A stretch of 24,808 bases of DNA from a virus: the IMG/VR virus record IMGVR_UViG_3300032144_000195, positions 1-24,808 of that record; one strand, written 5' to 3'. The notes beneath the pieces were generated by a model. That model had not been told where the DNA came from, did no database searches, and was given only the letters and a program-made list of their open reading frames with translations. The first letter of the stretch is position 1. Each line of letters begins with the position of its first letter. Positions 17,527-24,808 of the stretch are shown here, piece by piece. The position numbers and the translations under genes were made by a program.

Positions 17527-17741
17527 CCACCACCAACCGTGAGAAACTCCACACCATCGGCGCGGCCCTGCATGGGCCGCGCTGGATGCGCGCCACCGCC
17601 CGCGATCTTGGGGTGGATTATCGCAATGTGGCACGGTGGGCGGCTGGTGAGTACGAGATGCCCGAGGGTGTGATGGCCGATCTGATTGATATCGCCAAGC
17701 AGCGTGTGGCCGTGATTAATGCAGCATTGACGCATGATTAA
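17523..17741 (+). CDS. Helix-turn-helix DNA-binding protein
   Basis: A 72-residue protein. GPRWMRATARDLGVDYRNVA (about 18-37) followed by RWAAGEYEMPEGVMADLIDI is an HTH pattern, with GV as the turn and RNVARWAAG as recognition helix. It may regulate late genes or recognise the packaging site as an alternative small terminase. Overlaps both neighbours by 4 and 8 bases. Confidence 0.65.
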   Translation: MTTTNREKLHTIGAALHGPRWMRATARDLGVDYRNVARWAAGEYEMPEGVMADLIDIAKQRVAVINAALTHD

Positions 17742-18015
17742 ACGGCGCGGCCCCGAGCCCACCGTGGTCGGGGCCAAAACTGACATTGGGAACATGGTGA
17801 GGGATATGGGACGCATTGACAGCGCTTGGGTCGGAATGACCCCGCGCGAAAGTGTGGAAGCGGCCATCGATTACAGCCACAAGAAAGCGTCATATCATCA
17901 GCGGAAGGCTGATGAAGAATTGGCCGAGGTTACGCGGCTGCATGAGGTGCTTGCAAAACTAAAGGAATGCGAGAAGCATGACGACGATAAAATTTCCGGG
18001 ATTGACGAGGCTTGA
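17734..18015 (+). CDS. 93-residue coiled-coil protein
   Basis: The N-terminus is polar (IKRRGPEPTVVGAKTDIGN); the C-terminal half is a coiled coil (YHQRKADEELAEVTRLHEVL) ending with DDDKISGIDEA. Overlaps the next gene by 38 bases, an unusually long overlap here. No family recognised. Confidence 0.6.
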   Translation: MIKRRGPEPTVVGAKTDIGNMVRDMGRIDSAWVGMTPRESVEAAIDYSHKKASYHQRKADEELAEVTRLHEVLAKLKECEKHDDDKISGIDEA

Positions 18016-18781
18016 TTTGCCCTGCGATCGCATCTTGAACGGTGCGCTTGAGGCAGACCTTGAGAGTGTGCTGGCCATCGGGTTTCGTAAGAATGGTGAG
18101 TTTTATTTCGCTAGCTCCCTTGCCGATGGGGGAAATGTGGCGTGGTTGCTCACTCGCGCCCTGCATAACCTGCATCAGCAGGCCGATGCTCTTGAGGGTG
18201 CCGAGCGGTCCACACATTCCGAGGGGTCGGGGGATGTGGTGCCCATGCCGCTGGCGGCCCCTCAGCCGTGTGTCATCACCATCCACAAGCCCCGTGCGCC
18301 CGAGAAGCTGCCCGGCGGCGGCAACAAGTGGGCCGATGCATGCTCGGGCCGCCTGGTGCTCGGCACGGGCTGCGGTGCGTGCCTGCGCTGCAATCGCGAG
18401 TGGTTTGCGGTGCTGCGGCAGCACGGTAATCAGGACGCATGGTCACCCGCCGCTCAATCCGTTGTGCAGGATATCACCCTCAGCCCCGATCAGGTGCAAG
18501 CGGCCCTTGAGCGCGCGCCCGAGACCGTGAGTGCCAAAGCCGTCGATAACCTGCTGGCTGACGCGGATGAGGGGCGCAACAACGCGCTCGATCGCCTCAC
18601 CAACTGGGTGGATGATTGGAACCGCGCATCGGCGGTGGGTGACCAGCACGCCGTGCGCATGCTTGATATCACCCTGCGCAACATGGTGTTCCCCGAGGGT
18701 GTCGAGTTAGTGGATGAGTTCATCATTGATAGCGATAGCCCACGCAAGCGAATCATCCATGCGCAGAAACCGCAGGCGTGA
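17978..18781 (+). CDS. Two-domain protein of unknown function
   Basis: A 267-residue protein. The N-terminal ~70 residues (LPCDRILNGALEADLESVLA, then GEFYFASSLADGGNVAWLL) resemble a small stand-alone protein I recall from many phages. The middle carries a Cys cluster CSGRLVLGTGCGACLRCNREW in outline (C-x9-C-x2-C-x2-C), a likely zinc site. The C-terminal third is helical and acidic (DNLLADADEGRNNALDRLTN). The fusion with the Cys-rich part looks unusual. Function unknown. Confidence 0.6.
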   Translation: MTTIKFPGLTRLDLPCDRILNGALEADLESVLAIGFRKNGEFYFASSLADGGNVAWLLTRALHNLHQQADALEGAERSTHSEGSGDVVPMPLAAPQPCVITIHKPRAPEKLPGGGNKWADACSGRLVLGTGCGACLRCNREWFAVLRQHGNQDAWSPAAQSVVQDITLSPDQVQAALERAPETVSAKAVDNLLADADEGRNNALDRLTNWVDDWNRASAVGDQHAVRMLDITLRNMVFPEGVELVDEFIIDSDSPRKRIIHAQKPQA

Positions 18782-19190
18782 GCGACCACACGATTGGCAG
18801 TGGCACGAGGAACGGCTGGCCCAACCATGGGCCAGCTTTGCTGTGTTCAACGAGTCGGGTGAGGTGACGGGCACGCTGAGTGAACGGCGCTGGCGCGCGG
18901 GGCTTGAGGGCAAGCGGCAGCAGATGGCGGCCCATGACGCGCAGCCAAAGCGGGTGCGCGACCTTGTGGCCGAGCATGACGTGAAGCGTGGCCTTGATCT
19001 CTATCGGGCCGAACTGCTGACGGCCCCCAAGTGCCGCCATGGCCGCTATGCCGCGAGCTGCGCGCAATGCGTTTGGGATAATCGGCCGGCGGTCACGGGG
19101 CGCGACGGGGCCGCGCTGACACGGCAGGGGTCAGGTGGCGCGGAAGGGGTGTTGGAGCGTGCTCGGCAGCGACGGGATGATGCTGGATAA
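18759..19190 (+). CDS. 143-residue basic protein with Cys pair cluster
   Basis: It starts MRRNRRRERPHDWQWHEERL at ATG 18759, overlapping the previous gene by 23 bases. The middle is helical; CRHGRYAASCAQC (about residues 104-116) suggests a metal site, and the tail is Arg-rich. It immediately precedes the large terminase. It could be a nuclease or terminase accessory, without direct evidence. Confidence 0.55.
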   Translation: MRRNRRRERPHDWQWHEERLAQPWASFAVFNESGEVTGTLSERRWRAGLEGKRQQMAAHDAQPKRVRDLVAEHDVKRGLDLYRAELLTAPKCRHGRYAASCAQCVWDNRPAVTGRDGAALTRQGSGGAEGVLERARQRRDDAG

Positions 19191-20907
19191 CGAACGGCTT
19201 GCCGAGCTCATCGAGAATGTGGGGCTTGAGCGCACCTATGCGCGGGCCCTGCGGCAGGTGCAGTTGCGCGAGGAACGGCAGCGCCAGTGCGGCAGCCTCA
19301 AGGCGTTCGTGCGTTACTTCTGGCACCTGGTCGAGCCTGGCCGCACGTTGGCTGAGGGGTGGGCGCTCGATGCCATGTGCCTGCATCTTGAGGCGGTCGA
19401 TGCAGGCCGCCTCACCCGGCTGCTCATCACCGTGCCGCCGGGCAGCATGAAAAGCCTGCTGTGCTCGGTGTTCTTTCCGTTGTGGCAGTGGGGGCCGCGC
19501 GACAAGCCGAACCGCCGCTTCCTAAACTTCGCCTATGCTGCGCACCTGACCGAGCGTGACAACGGGCGTATGCTGCAAATCCTGCGTTCGCCGGAATGGC
19601 GCGAGCTGTGGGGGCCGCGACGCGAGAAGATCGACGGCAAGCTGCATGACCGTGGTTTTAGCCTGGTGCGCGACGGGCAGTCGATGATTTCTACCGATCG
19701 AACCGGGTGGAAGTTCGCCACATCGGTGGGTGGCGTCGGCACCGGTGAGCGCGCCGATGGTGTGATTCTCGACGATCCGCATAGCGTCAAGGATGACAAG
19801 TCCGAAGTGGTGCGGCCGGAAACGGTGAGATGGATGAAAGAGGCGATGATGAATCGTCTCAACGATCTGGATAAATCTTTCATCATCACCATCATGCAGC
19901 GGACGCATGAAGCCGATTGCGCGGGCACCATCCTCGATGAGGATATGGGATACTGCCATCTCAACATCCCCGCGGCCTATGAGGCGGACCAGCATTGCAC
20001 GACCTACGATATCCATGGTGAGCAACTGTGGACGGACCCGCGCACCCGTGAGGGCGAAAACTATTGGGAAGCGCGATTGCCGCCCAAGGAGTTCGCCAGG
20101 CTGCAAAAGCCGCAGAATGCGCATATGTGGGTATCCCAGTATCAGCAGCGGCCCGAGCCGCGTGGCGGCGCGATCATCAAGCGCGATTACTGGCAACCTT
20201 ATGCCGTGCCCACCAGCGGGCCGCGAAAGGGGAGATGGCCCGAGTTTGAGTATGTCGTGGCCAGTATCGACGGAGCTTTCACCGAGAAACAGGAGAATGA
20301 TCCGCAAGGTTTCTCGATCTGGGGCGTGTGGCAGAACCCCGAGGGCAGCATGTGCGCCATGTTACTCAATGCATGGCGCAAGCACCTCACGCTTGGGGGC
20401 ACCAAGCGCGTGCGCGGCAAGGCCAAGGCCGAGAGCTGGGCGAACTACAAGGCCGAGACGGAACAGCATTGGGGCGTCGTGCAGTGGCTGCGCTATGAGT
20501 GTTCGCGGTTCAAGGCCAACTGCTTGCTCATCGAGAACAAGGCCAACGGCCACGACATCTATAATGAACTGCTCAAACATGCGCAGTTCGATCAATGGGC
20601 CATGGTGCTCATTGATCCCAAAAATCTCGACAAGCTGGCGCGCGTCAACCGGGTGCAGCCGCTATTTGCCGAGGGGCTTGTGTATGCCATCGTTGAGAAG
20701 GACTATGCAAAGCTGGCCATCGATGAGGCCGCCATATTTCCCAATGGCAAATATGATGATTGCACCGACAGCTTAACCCAAGCATTGTGGTATCTTCGGA
20801 AAAATGGTTATCTTGAGCACATCAACGATGTGATGATGCGTGAAGAGCGCGCTCGCGAGCGCGCTGGCAAGAAACCCAAGGGGCGCAAGGTGCTCTATGC
20901 CGTATGA
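19177..20907 (+). CDS. terL: Large terminase subunit
   Basis: A 576-residue packaging motor. Walker A-like VPPGSMKS (86-93), Walker B DGVILDDPHS (about 194-203) and coupling region IITIMQRTHEADCAG. The C-terminal RNase H-like nuclease has ASIDGAF (about 362-368), LLIENKANG (about 449-457) and YDDCTDSL (about 527-534), giving the three acidic metal ligands. It pumps DNA into the prohead through the portal encoded next and cuts the concatemer. ATG 19177 or 19180 is preferred over an upstream GTG because the conserved region starts at about residue 8; it overlaps the preceding gene by 14 bases. Confidence 0.92.
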   Translation: MMLDNERLAELIENVGLERTYARALRQVQLREERQRQCGSLKAFVRYFWHLVEPGRTLAEGWALDAMCLHLEAVDAGRLTRLLITVPPGSMKSLLCSVFFPLWQWGPRDKPNRRFLNFAYAAHLTERDNGRMLQILRSPEWRELWGPRREKIDGKLHDRGFSLVRDGQSMISTDRTGWKFATSVGGVGTGERADGVILDDPHSVKDDKSEVVRPETVRWMKEAMMNRLNDLDKSFIITIMQRTHEADCAGTILDEDMGYCHLNIPAAYEADQHCTTYDIHGEQLWTDPRTREGENYWEARLPPKEFARLQKPQNAHMWVSQYQQRPEPRGGAIIKRDYWQPYAVPTSGPRKGRWPEFEYVVASIDGAFTEKQENDPQGFSIWGVWQNPEGSMCAMLLNAWRKHLTLGGTKRVRGKAKAESWANYKAETEQHWGVVQWLRYECSRFKANCLLIENKANGHDIYNELLKHAQFDQWAMVLIDPKNLDKLARVNRVQPLFAEGLVYAIVEKDYAKLAIDEAAIFPNGKYDDCTDSLTQALWYLRKNGYLEHINDVMMREERARERAGKKPKGRKVLYAV

Positions 20908-20915
20908 GGTAACGC

Positions 20916-23234
20916 ATGCGACCTGAGGAACAGTGGCCGGGTCGTGAGGGTGACGACGCCCCGCGCCATGGGATTGCCGCGCTCACCGCGCGCGGGCCGC
21001 AACTGGCTACCGATGGTGGTAAGCGGGTGCTGCCCGGCCTGCCATCCCCTCAGCAGCCGATCGATGCCACATGGGAGGAAATCCCGCTGGCGGACGGCAG
21101 CGTTGTTATCCGCATGGGTGGGGCTGATCTGCTGACCGCCGACCCCGAGGATGACGACCAGGCCGGCACTTATGACGCGGACTTTTACGCCAATCTTGCC
21201 GAGCGCATGGAAGATACGGACCTCGCCATTGTGGCCGAGGAACTGCTTGAGGGCATCGAGGCCGATATCCAATCGCGCGCCACATGGATTGCCGGCTATG
21301 AGCGCGGGATGTCCATCCTCGGCATCGAGCTCAAGCAACCCAAGGCCGAGGCGACCGGCGAGGGTGTCAGTGTGGTCGATCACCCGCTATTGCTTGAAGC
21401 CACCATCCTCTATCAGTCCAACGCATCAGCCGAGTTACTGCCGGCTGCCGGGCCGGTGAAGATCGACAACGGCGGCCAGTCCACCGCGATCACCGATGAG
21501 GATGCCCAACAGCTCGAAAAGGATATGAACCAGTATCTTACGGTTCATCGTCCTGAATATGTGCCCGATACCGAGAGGATGATATATCAGCAAGGTTTTG
21601 GCGGCATGGGCATCAAGAAGGTGTTCCATTGTCCGCTGCGCCGCGCCCCCGTGAGCGATGCCATCGCGCCTGGTGATTTCATCGTCAGCAATACGGCCAC
21701 ATCGATTGAGAACTGTGGCCGCAAGACGCACCGCATCAAGATGCGCCCGGCTGTCATGGCGCGCATGCAGTATGTCGGTGCGTATCGGGATGTCGATTTG
21801 CAAACCCCGGTCGAGGATATCACCGGCATTGAGCGCAAGACGGCGCAGGTTCATGGCATCAAACCATCAACTGATCGGCAGCAGGATGTCGATTACACGC
21901 TGTATGAGTGCTGTTGCGAGGTCGATATGCCCGGCGACCGGCACATGGAGCGCGGAAAGCCGACCGGACTGCCGCGCCCGTATATCGTGACGGTCGAGAA
22001 GGACACGCGGCAAATCCTGGAAATCCGTCGCAACTGGGTGGATGGCGACGATCTGTTCACCGAGCGGCGGCGGTTCGTGGTTTACCCGTTCGTGCCCATG
22101 TTTGGCTTTTACGCCTCCGGCCTGCTGCAAATCCTCGGCAACACCACCAGCGCGCTTACCGCCGGATGGCGCATCATGCTCGACAAGGGCATGTTCTCCA
22201 ACTTTCCCGGCGGTATGTACGCGGTCAATGGCGACCGCCAGATGGACAACAATTTCCGGGCCGCTCCTGGTGAGTTCGTCAAGGTGGACATCAGCGGCTT
22301 TGACGATATCCGCAAAGTCGTCGCTCCCTATCCCTATACCGAGCCGGGGGCGTCCACACAGGCATTTTTCGAGAAAGTCGAGACGACCGGGCAGCGCGTC
22401 GGCGGCGCGGCGTCCATCCCTGTGGCCGAGGGTCGCGCCGACGCGCCCGTTGGCACCGTGCTTGCGGCGCTTGAACAGACATACAAGATGCTCAGCGCCG
22501 TGCATCGCCGCAGCCACCAGGCGCAGGCGGTCGAGTTCCAAATCCTGCTTGAACTCATCCGCGAGAAACCGGAAGATTTCGTTAAGTATTTCGAGCGCGA
22601 TGGGTTTTGGACCGTTAGCCGGTTGATGCGCGCCATCGATAACTGGTCACTCATCCCGCGCGCCGATCCCAACACGCCCACGCAGATGCACCGGCTCATC
22701 AAGATGATGGCCGTCAAGCAGTTGCAGCAGCTTGCGCCCGATCAATACGACGGGCGCAAGGTCGATGAGCTCATCCTGCGCACCATCGGCATTGACGATC
22801 CGCAAGAACTCATGGTGCCACCGGCCGCCCCTGGCGCACTACCGCCCGACCCAACCCTTGCTGTGGCCGGCATCGTGGCGCAGACCGAGGCGCTCAAGGC
22901 GCAGAGTAAAGAGCGCATCGAGCTCGGCAAAGGGCAGCTTAAGATGCTCGAATTGCAGGGCAAGCAGCAGACCGAGGCCGAGCGGTTGCAGGTGGAGCGC
23001 GATAAGATCGACGCGCAGCGTACCATTGCGCGCGAGAAGGAAACGGCTGCCACCGAGCGCGAGGTGTTCAAGGTCGGCATGCAGATGGAAGGGCAGCAGC
23101 TCGATCAGCAGCACCAGGCCGAGGCGGCCGAGCGCGACCGCGAGCACCAGACATCCGAGGGTGAGGCAAGCCGCAAGCAGGCCGTGCAGTTGGCCAAGAT
23201 GAAGCCAAAACCATCACCGGGCGGTAAGAAATGA
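20916..23234 (+). CDS. Portal protein (P22-like)
   Basis: A 772-residue portal. The large size, the central region (GDFIVSNTATSIENCGRKTH, then WRIMLDKGMFSNFPGG) and the order after the large terminase fit the P22-type portals of podoviruses. The C-terminal ~130 residues are a long Gln/Glu/Arg-rich coiled coil (KQQTEAERLQVERDKIDAQR and on), comparable to the helical barrel of P22 gp1, which extends into the head. It forms the dodecameric DNA gate. The ATG at 20916 has GAGG 6 bases upstream. Confidence 0.85.
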   Translation: MRPEEQWPGREGDDAPRHGIAALTARGPQLATDGGKRVLPGLPSPQQPIDATWEEIPLADGSVVIRMGGADLLTADPEDDDQAGTYDADFYANLAERMEDTDLAIVAEELLEGIEADIQSRATWIAGYERGMSILGIELKQPKAEATGEGVSVVDHPLLLEATILYQSNASAELLPAAGPVKIDNGGQSTAITDEDAQQLEKDMNQYLTVHRPEYVPDTERMIYQQGFGGMGIKKVFHCPLRRAPVSDAIAPGDFIVSNTATSIENCGRKTHRIKMRPAVMARMQYVGAYRDVDLQTPVEDITGIERKTAQVHGIKPSTDRQQDVDYTLYECCCEVDMPGDRHMERGKPTGLPRPYIVTVEKDTRQILEIRRNWVDGDDLFTERRRFVVYPFVPMFGFYASGLLQILGNTTSALTAGWRIMLDKGMFSNFPGGMYAVNGDRQMDNNFRAAPGEFVKVDISGFDDIRKVVAPYPYTEPGASTQAFFEKVETTGQRVGGAASIPVAEGRADAPVGTVLAALEQTYKMLSAVHRRSHQAQAVEFQILLELIREKPEDFVKYFERDGFWTVSRLMRAIDNWSLIPRADPNTPTQMHRLIKMMAVKQLQQLAPDQYDGRKVDELILRTIGIDDPQELMVPPAAPGALPPDPTLAVAGIVAQTEALKAQSKERIELGKGQLKMLELQGKQQTEAERLQVERDKIDAQRTIAREKETAATEREVFKVGMQMEGQQLDQQHQAEAAERDREHQTSEGEASRKQAVQLAKMKPKPSPGGKK

Positions 23235-23443
23235 GCTACGCTGCATGTGTAGATATGGCGTGGGATTTGCGGATGGCCCGGTTTGAGATCGCTCGACGAG
23301 GTGGTGACGATCCACGCGCTTATGCCGAGCAGCGTTATGCTGAATTGAAGGCGGCCCCATGGCGATCGAACATGCAAGATTGGCGGGGCCGCGTCGAAGC
23401 GTTCAAATTGATTGCGAAGGGACAGGTCGATGCCAAGCTATAG
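23231..23443 (+). CDS. 70-residue protein, coupled to portal
   Basis: It starts MSYAACVDMAWDLRMARFEI; helical, basic, with W-rich RSNMQDWRGRVEAF. Overlaps the portal stop by 4 bases (ATGA at 23231-23234) and the next gene by 14 bases. No family recognised; probably head-assembly associated by context. Confidence 0.6.
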   Translation: MSYAACVDMAWDLRMARFEIARRGGDDPRAYAEQRYAELKAAPWRSNMQDWRGRVEAFKLIAKGQVDAKL

Positions 23444-23786
23444 CGATATCCGCAAATCCACCGCGCGCGGGAAATATGCCAGCGGCGGGCGTGTGGCCGA
23501 TGCGAGTGGCCGCCCCGCCAAGACCGTGGTAAACATCGTGGTGCCCGGTGGCGGAATGCCTCAAGCGGCCCCGGCGGGACCGATGGCGGCCCCTGCGACT
23601 TCGCCTTCCGGGGGTGCCCCGGTCCCGCCACAGGCTGCGGCCATGGCGCTCAACCAGATGCAGGGTAAGCCGGGCATGCCAGGTGCATTCAAGCGCGGCG
23701 GCCGGGTGAAATGCGCGGACGGTGGGGCCGCCAGCGGCGAGGGGCGGCTTGAGAATGCTCGCAAGCAAAAGCGGGCGGATAAATGA
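23430..23786 (+). CDS. Gly/Ala/Pro-rich small virion-associated protein
   Basis: A 118-residue protein from ATG 23430. It is low-complexity, with basic Gly motifs at both ends (KYASGGRV; FKRGGRVKCADGG) and SGEGRLENARK near the C-terminus. Proteins ending with GGR...SGEGRLE are, from memory, common next to podovirus portals, with unclear function. GGGACAGG lies upstream of the ATG. Overlaps the next gene by 4 bases. Confidence 0.6.
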   Translation: MPSYSDIRKSTARGKYASGGRVADASGRPAKTVVNIVVPGGGMPQAAPAGPMAAPATSPSGGAPVPPQAAAMALNQMQGKPGMPGAFKRGGRVKCADGGAASGEGRLENARKQKRADK

Positions 23787-24055
23787 GCCAGTATCGTAAA
23801 AAGCCGGTGGTTATCGTTGCCCATCGTATCGGTGATGATGGATGGCCGGCTGAAATCTGGGAAGGCATAAATCGTAATGAGATCGTATTGCATCTAGAAC
23901 GTAACGATGCGGGCGTAATCATCGGTCATGTCGATGTCATGACGCTAGAAGGTGTCATGCGTGGTGATGTCGGAGATTGGGTTATTCAGGGAATCAAGGG
24001 TGAATTTTATCCTTGTAAGAATGATATTTTTCAGGCGACTTATGAGCCAGCGTAA
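23783..24055 (+). CDS. Conserved phage protein of unknown function (90 residues)
   Basis: The pattern MSQYRKKPVVIVAHRI at the start, MTLEGVMRGDVGDWVIQG in the middle and GEFYPCKNDIFQATYE at the end matches a widespread small phage protein I know only as hypothetical. It is probably a compact beta-rich fold. Coupled to both neighbours (ATGA at 23783; TAATG at 24055). Confidence 0.7.
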   Translation: MSQYRKKPVVIVAHRIGDDGWPAEIWEGINRNEIVLHLERNDAGVIIGHVDVMTLEGVMRGDVGDWVIQGIKGEFYPCKNDIFQATYEPA

Positions 24056-24249
24056 TGCACATCACGGCGTCGGGTGAGAAATTCCAGGTAATCATTGAGA
24101 AATGGCTCGATGAGATAATCGAGAAGCGCACCCGTGAGATAGTTGCGGGTGTGCCCGTCGATGCGTATAAAGAGCGGTGCGCGGAATTGCGCGCTTATGG
24201 CACAGTGCGGCAGGAATTGCCGAAACTGCTTAGGAAGGCGAAAGAATGA
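24055..24249 (+). CDS. 64-residue helical protein
   Basis: It starts MHITASGEKFQVIIEKWLDE. Highly charged helices with REIVAGVPVDAYKERCAELR and a basic end RKAKE. Overlaps the co-chaperonin start by 4 bases (ATGA). Function unknown; may be made together with the co-chaperonin. Confidence 0.6.
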   Translation: MHITASGEKFQVIIEKWLDEIIEKRTREIVAGVPVDAYKERCAELRAYGTVRQELPKLLRKAKE

Positions 24250-24749
24250 GAATCGATGTCACCCGCTACGCGGAAGACAAGGAATGCGCGACGCCTGAGG
24301 GGCTGAAAGCCCGGTTGTTGCGCGAGCTCGCGCCGATTATCGAGGGTATCGAGTTGCAGCGCAATCGCTGCCTGGTCGCGACCTATATCCGTCCCAACAT
24401 TACGCGCGGCGGCATCATCATCACCGACAAGGCAAGCGAGGAAGACCGCTGGCAGGGCAAGGTGGGCTTGCTGCTCAAGGTCGGCCCCACCGCGTTCGAC
24501 TATGAGGAACTGCACGAACGCGCGGATGCGCTTCTTGAAGAGCCTGACGGTCCTTTGACTGTCGATATTGCCCACCAGCAAGCCGCCACCGAGCTCGGCC
24601 TGCCCCGCGTAGGCGATTGGGTGGCCTATCGCACCAGTGAGACCCATGAGGTTGGCATCGAGGTTGCGCCGGGCATCTGCGCGAGCTGCCGGCAAATCTA
24701 TGACGAGAGCATCGTCATGGTTGTAAACGATCCGTCGAAAATCTGGTAA
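24246..24749 (+). CDS. GroES-like co-chaperonin
   Basis: A 167-residue protein. Residues from about 30 follow the GroES fold: PIIEGIELQRNRCLVATYIR, then NITRGGIIITDKASEED (the mobile-loop region with GGII), GKVGLLLKVGPTAFD, and later VGDWVAYRT and DESIVMVVNDP. An insertion before VGDW makes it longer than bacterial GroES (about 97). Phage examples such as T4 gp31 cap host GroEL to fold large capsid proteins. Its place just before the expected scaffold/capsid genes supports that role. Confidence 0.8.
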   Translation: MRIDVTRYAEDKECATPEGLKARLLRELAPIIEGIELQRNRCLVATYIRPNITRGGIIITDKASEEDRWQGKVGLLLKVGPTAFDYEELHERADALLEEPDGPLTVDIAHQQAATELGLPRVGDWVAYRTSETHEVGIEVAPGICASCRQIYDESIVMVVNDPSKIW

Positions 24750-24762
24750 TTCGGGGTAACAC

Positions 24763-24808
24763 ATGCCGCCTAGGGGTCGTCGTGGTGGTGCGGCTGAGCT
24801 GCTGGCCA
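24763..24808 (+). CDS. Start of the next head-region gene (partial)
   Basis: ATG 24763, with GGGGTAA 5 bases upstream, opens MPPRGRRGGAAELLA and runs off the window. From the gene order, a scaffold, capsid or virion-associated protein is expected; the visible part does not tell. Confidence 0.5.
   Translation, partial: MPPRGRRGGAAELLA

Noticed and set aside
1-24808. tRNA genes, integrase or attachment sites
   Set aside because: No cloverleaf-like sequence, recombinase motif or long direct repeat was recognised by eye; a dedicated scan could still find a tRNA or an att core.

Overview
The window looks like part of a tailed double-stranded DNA phage genome, or a prophage of the same build. It has a large terminase, a P22-type portal, a family B DNA polymerase, a primase-helicase, an SF2 helicase, a VRR-NUC nuclease, a Cas4/RecB-like exonuclease (DUF2800 type) and a DUF2815-like candidate ssDNA-binding protein. 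The portal type suggests a short-tailed virion. The high GC content and an Omp25/Omp31-like outer-membrane protein suggest an alphaproteobacterial host, perhaps Hyphomicrobiales; that host call is inference. I see no integrase, tRNA, rRNA or CRISPR array.

Layout. Positions 1-502 (+) hold the end of an upstream gene and a small membrane/coiled-coil protein of possible lysis function. Positions 503-671 hold two back-to-back terminators. Positions 672-1343 (-) encode an outer-membrane beta-barrel protein as its own unit. Positions 1573-2556 hold a divergent regulatory locus: two small membrane proteins leftward, and a ribbon-helix-helix (RHH) regulator plus a zinc-ribbon/membrane protein rightward. 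Positions 2483-4700 (-) are a tightly coupled run of 11 very small genes. Positions 4765-10414 (-) are the replication/recombination operon: Pro-rich protein, small acidic protein, exonuclease, 29-residue membrane peptide, ssDNA-binding protein, small protein and DNA polymerase. Rightward transcription starts at 10528: helicase with intein, KOW-like protein, VRR-NUC nuclease, TetR-type HTH protein and primase-helicase. A repeat-rich, AT-rich intergenic region (16132-16375) looks like a replication origin. Packaging and head genes follow (16406-24808): small-terminase candidate, several small proteins, large terminase, portal, small accessory proteins, a GroES-like co-chaperonin and the start of one more gene.

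The most unusual feature is inside the helicase gene. A complete Cys1/HN/Cys+1 intein (10930-11760) splits the DExH box exactly between DE and CHH. The intein's homing endonuclease is not in the intein frame. A Vsr/DUF559-like nuclease with its own ribosome-binding site and ATG is read in the +1 frame (11177-11737), while the intein frame stays open across all of it. About 560 bases therefore seem to encode an intein linker and a free-standing homing endonuclease at the same time.

Two other unexplained structures stand out. Nine copies of the octamer GTGGTAGG (both orientations) lie in 244 bases, including a perfect 25-bp inverted repeat around an AT-rich core, directly after the primase gene. 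Two near-identical 18-bp semi-palindromes lie at the RHH gene's own divergent promoter and at a strong promoter of the micro-gene operon, which suggests a small regulatory circuit.
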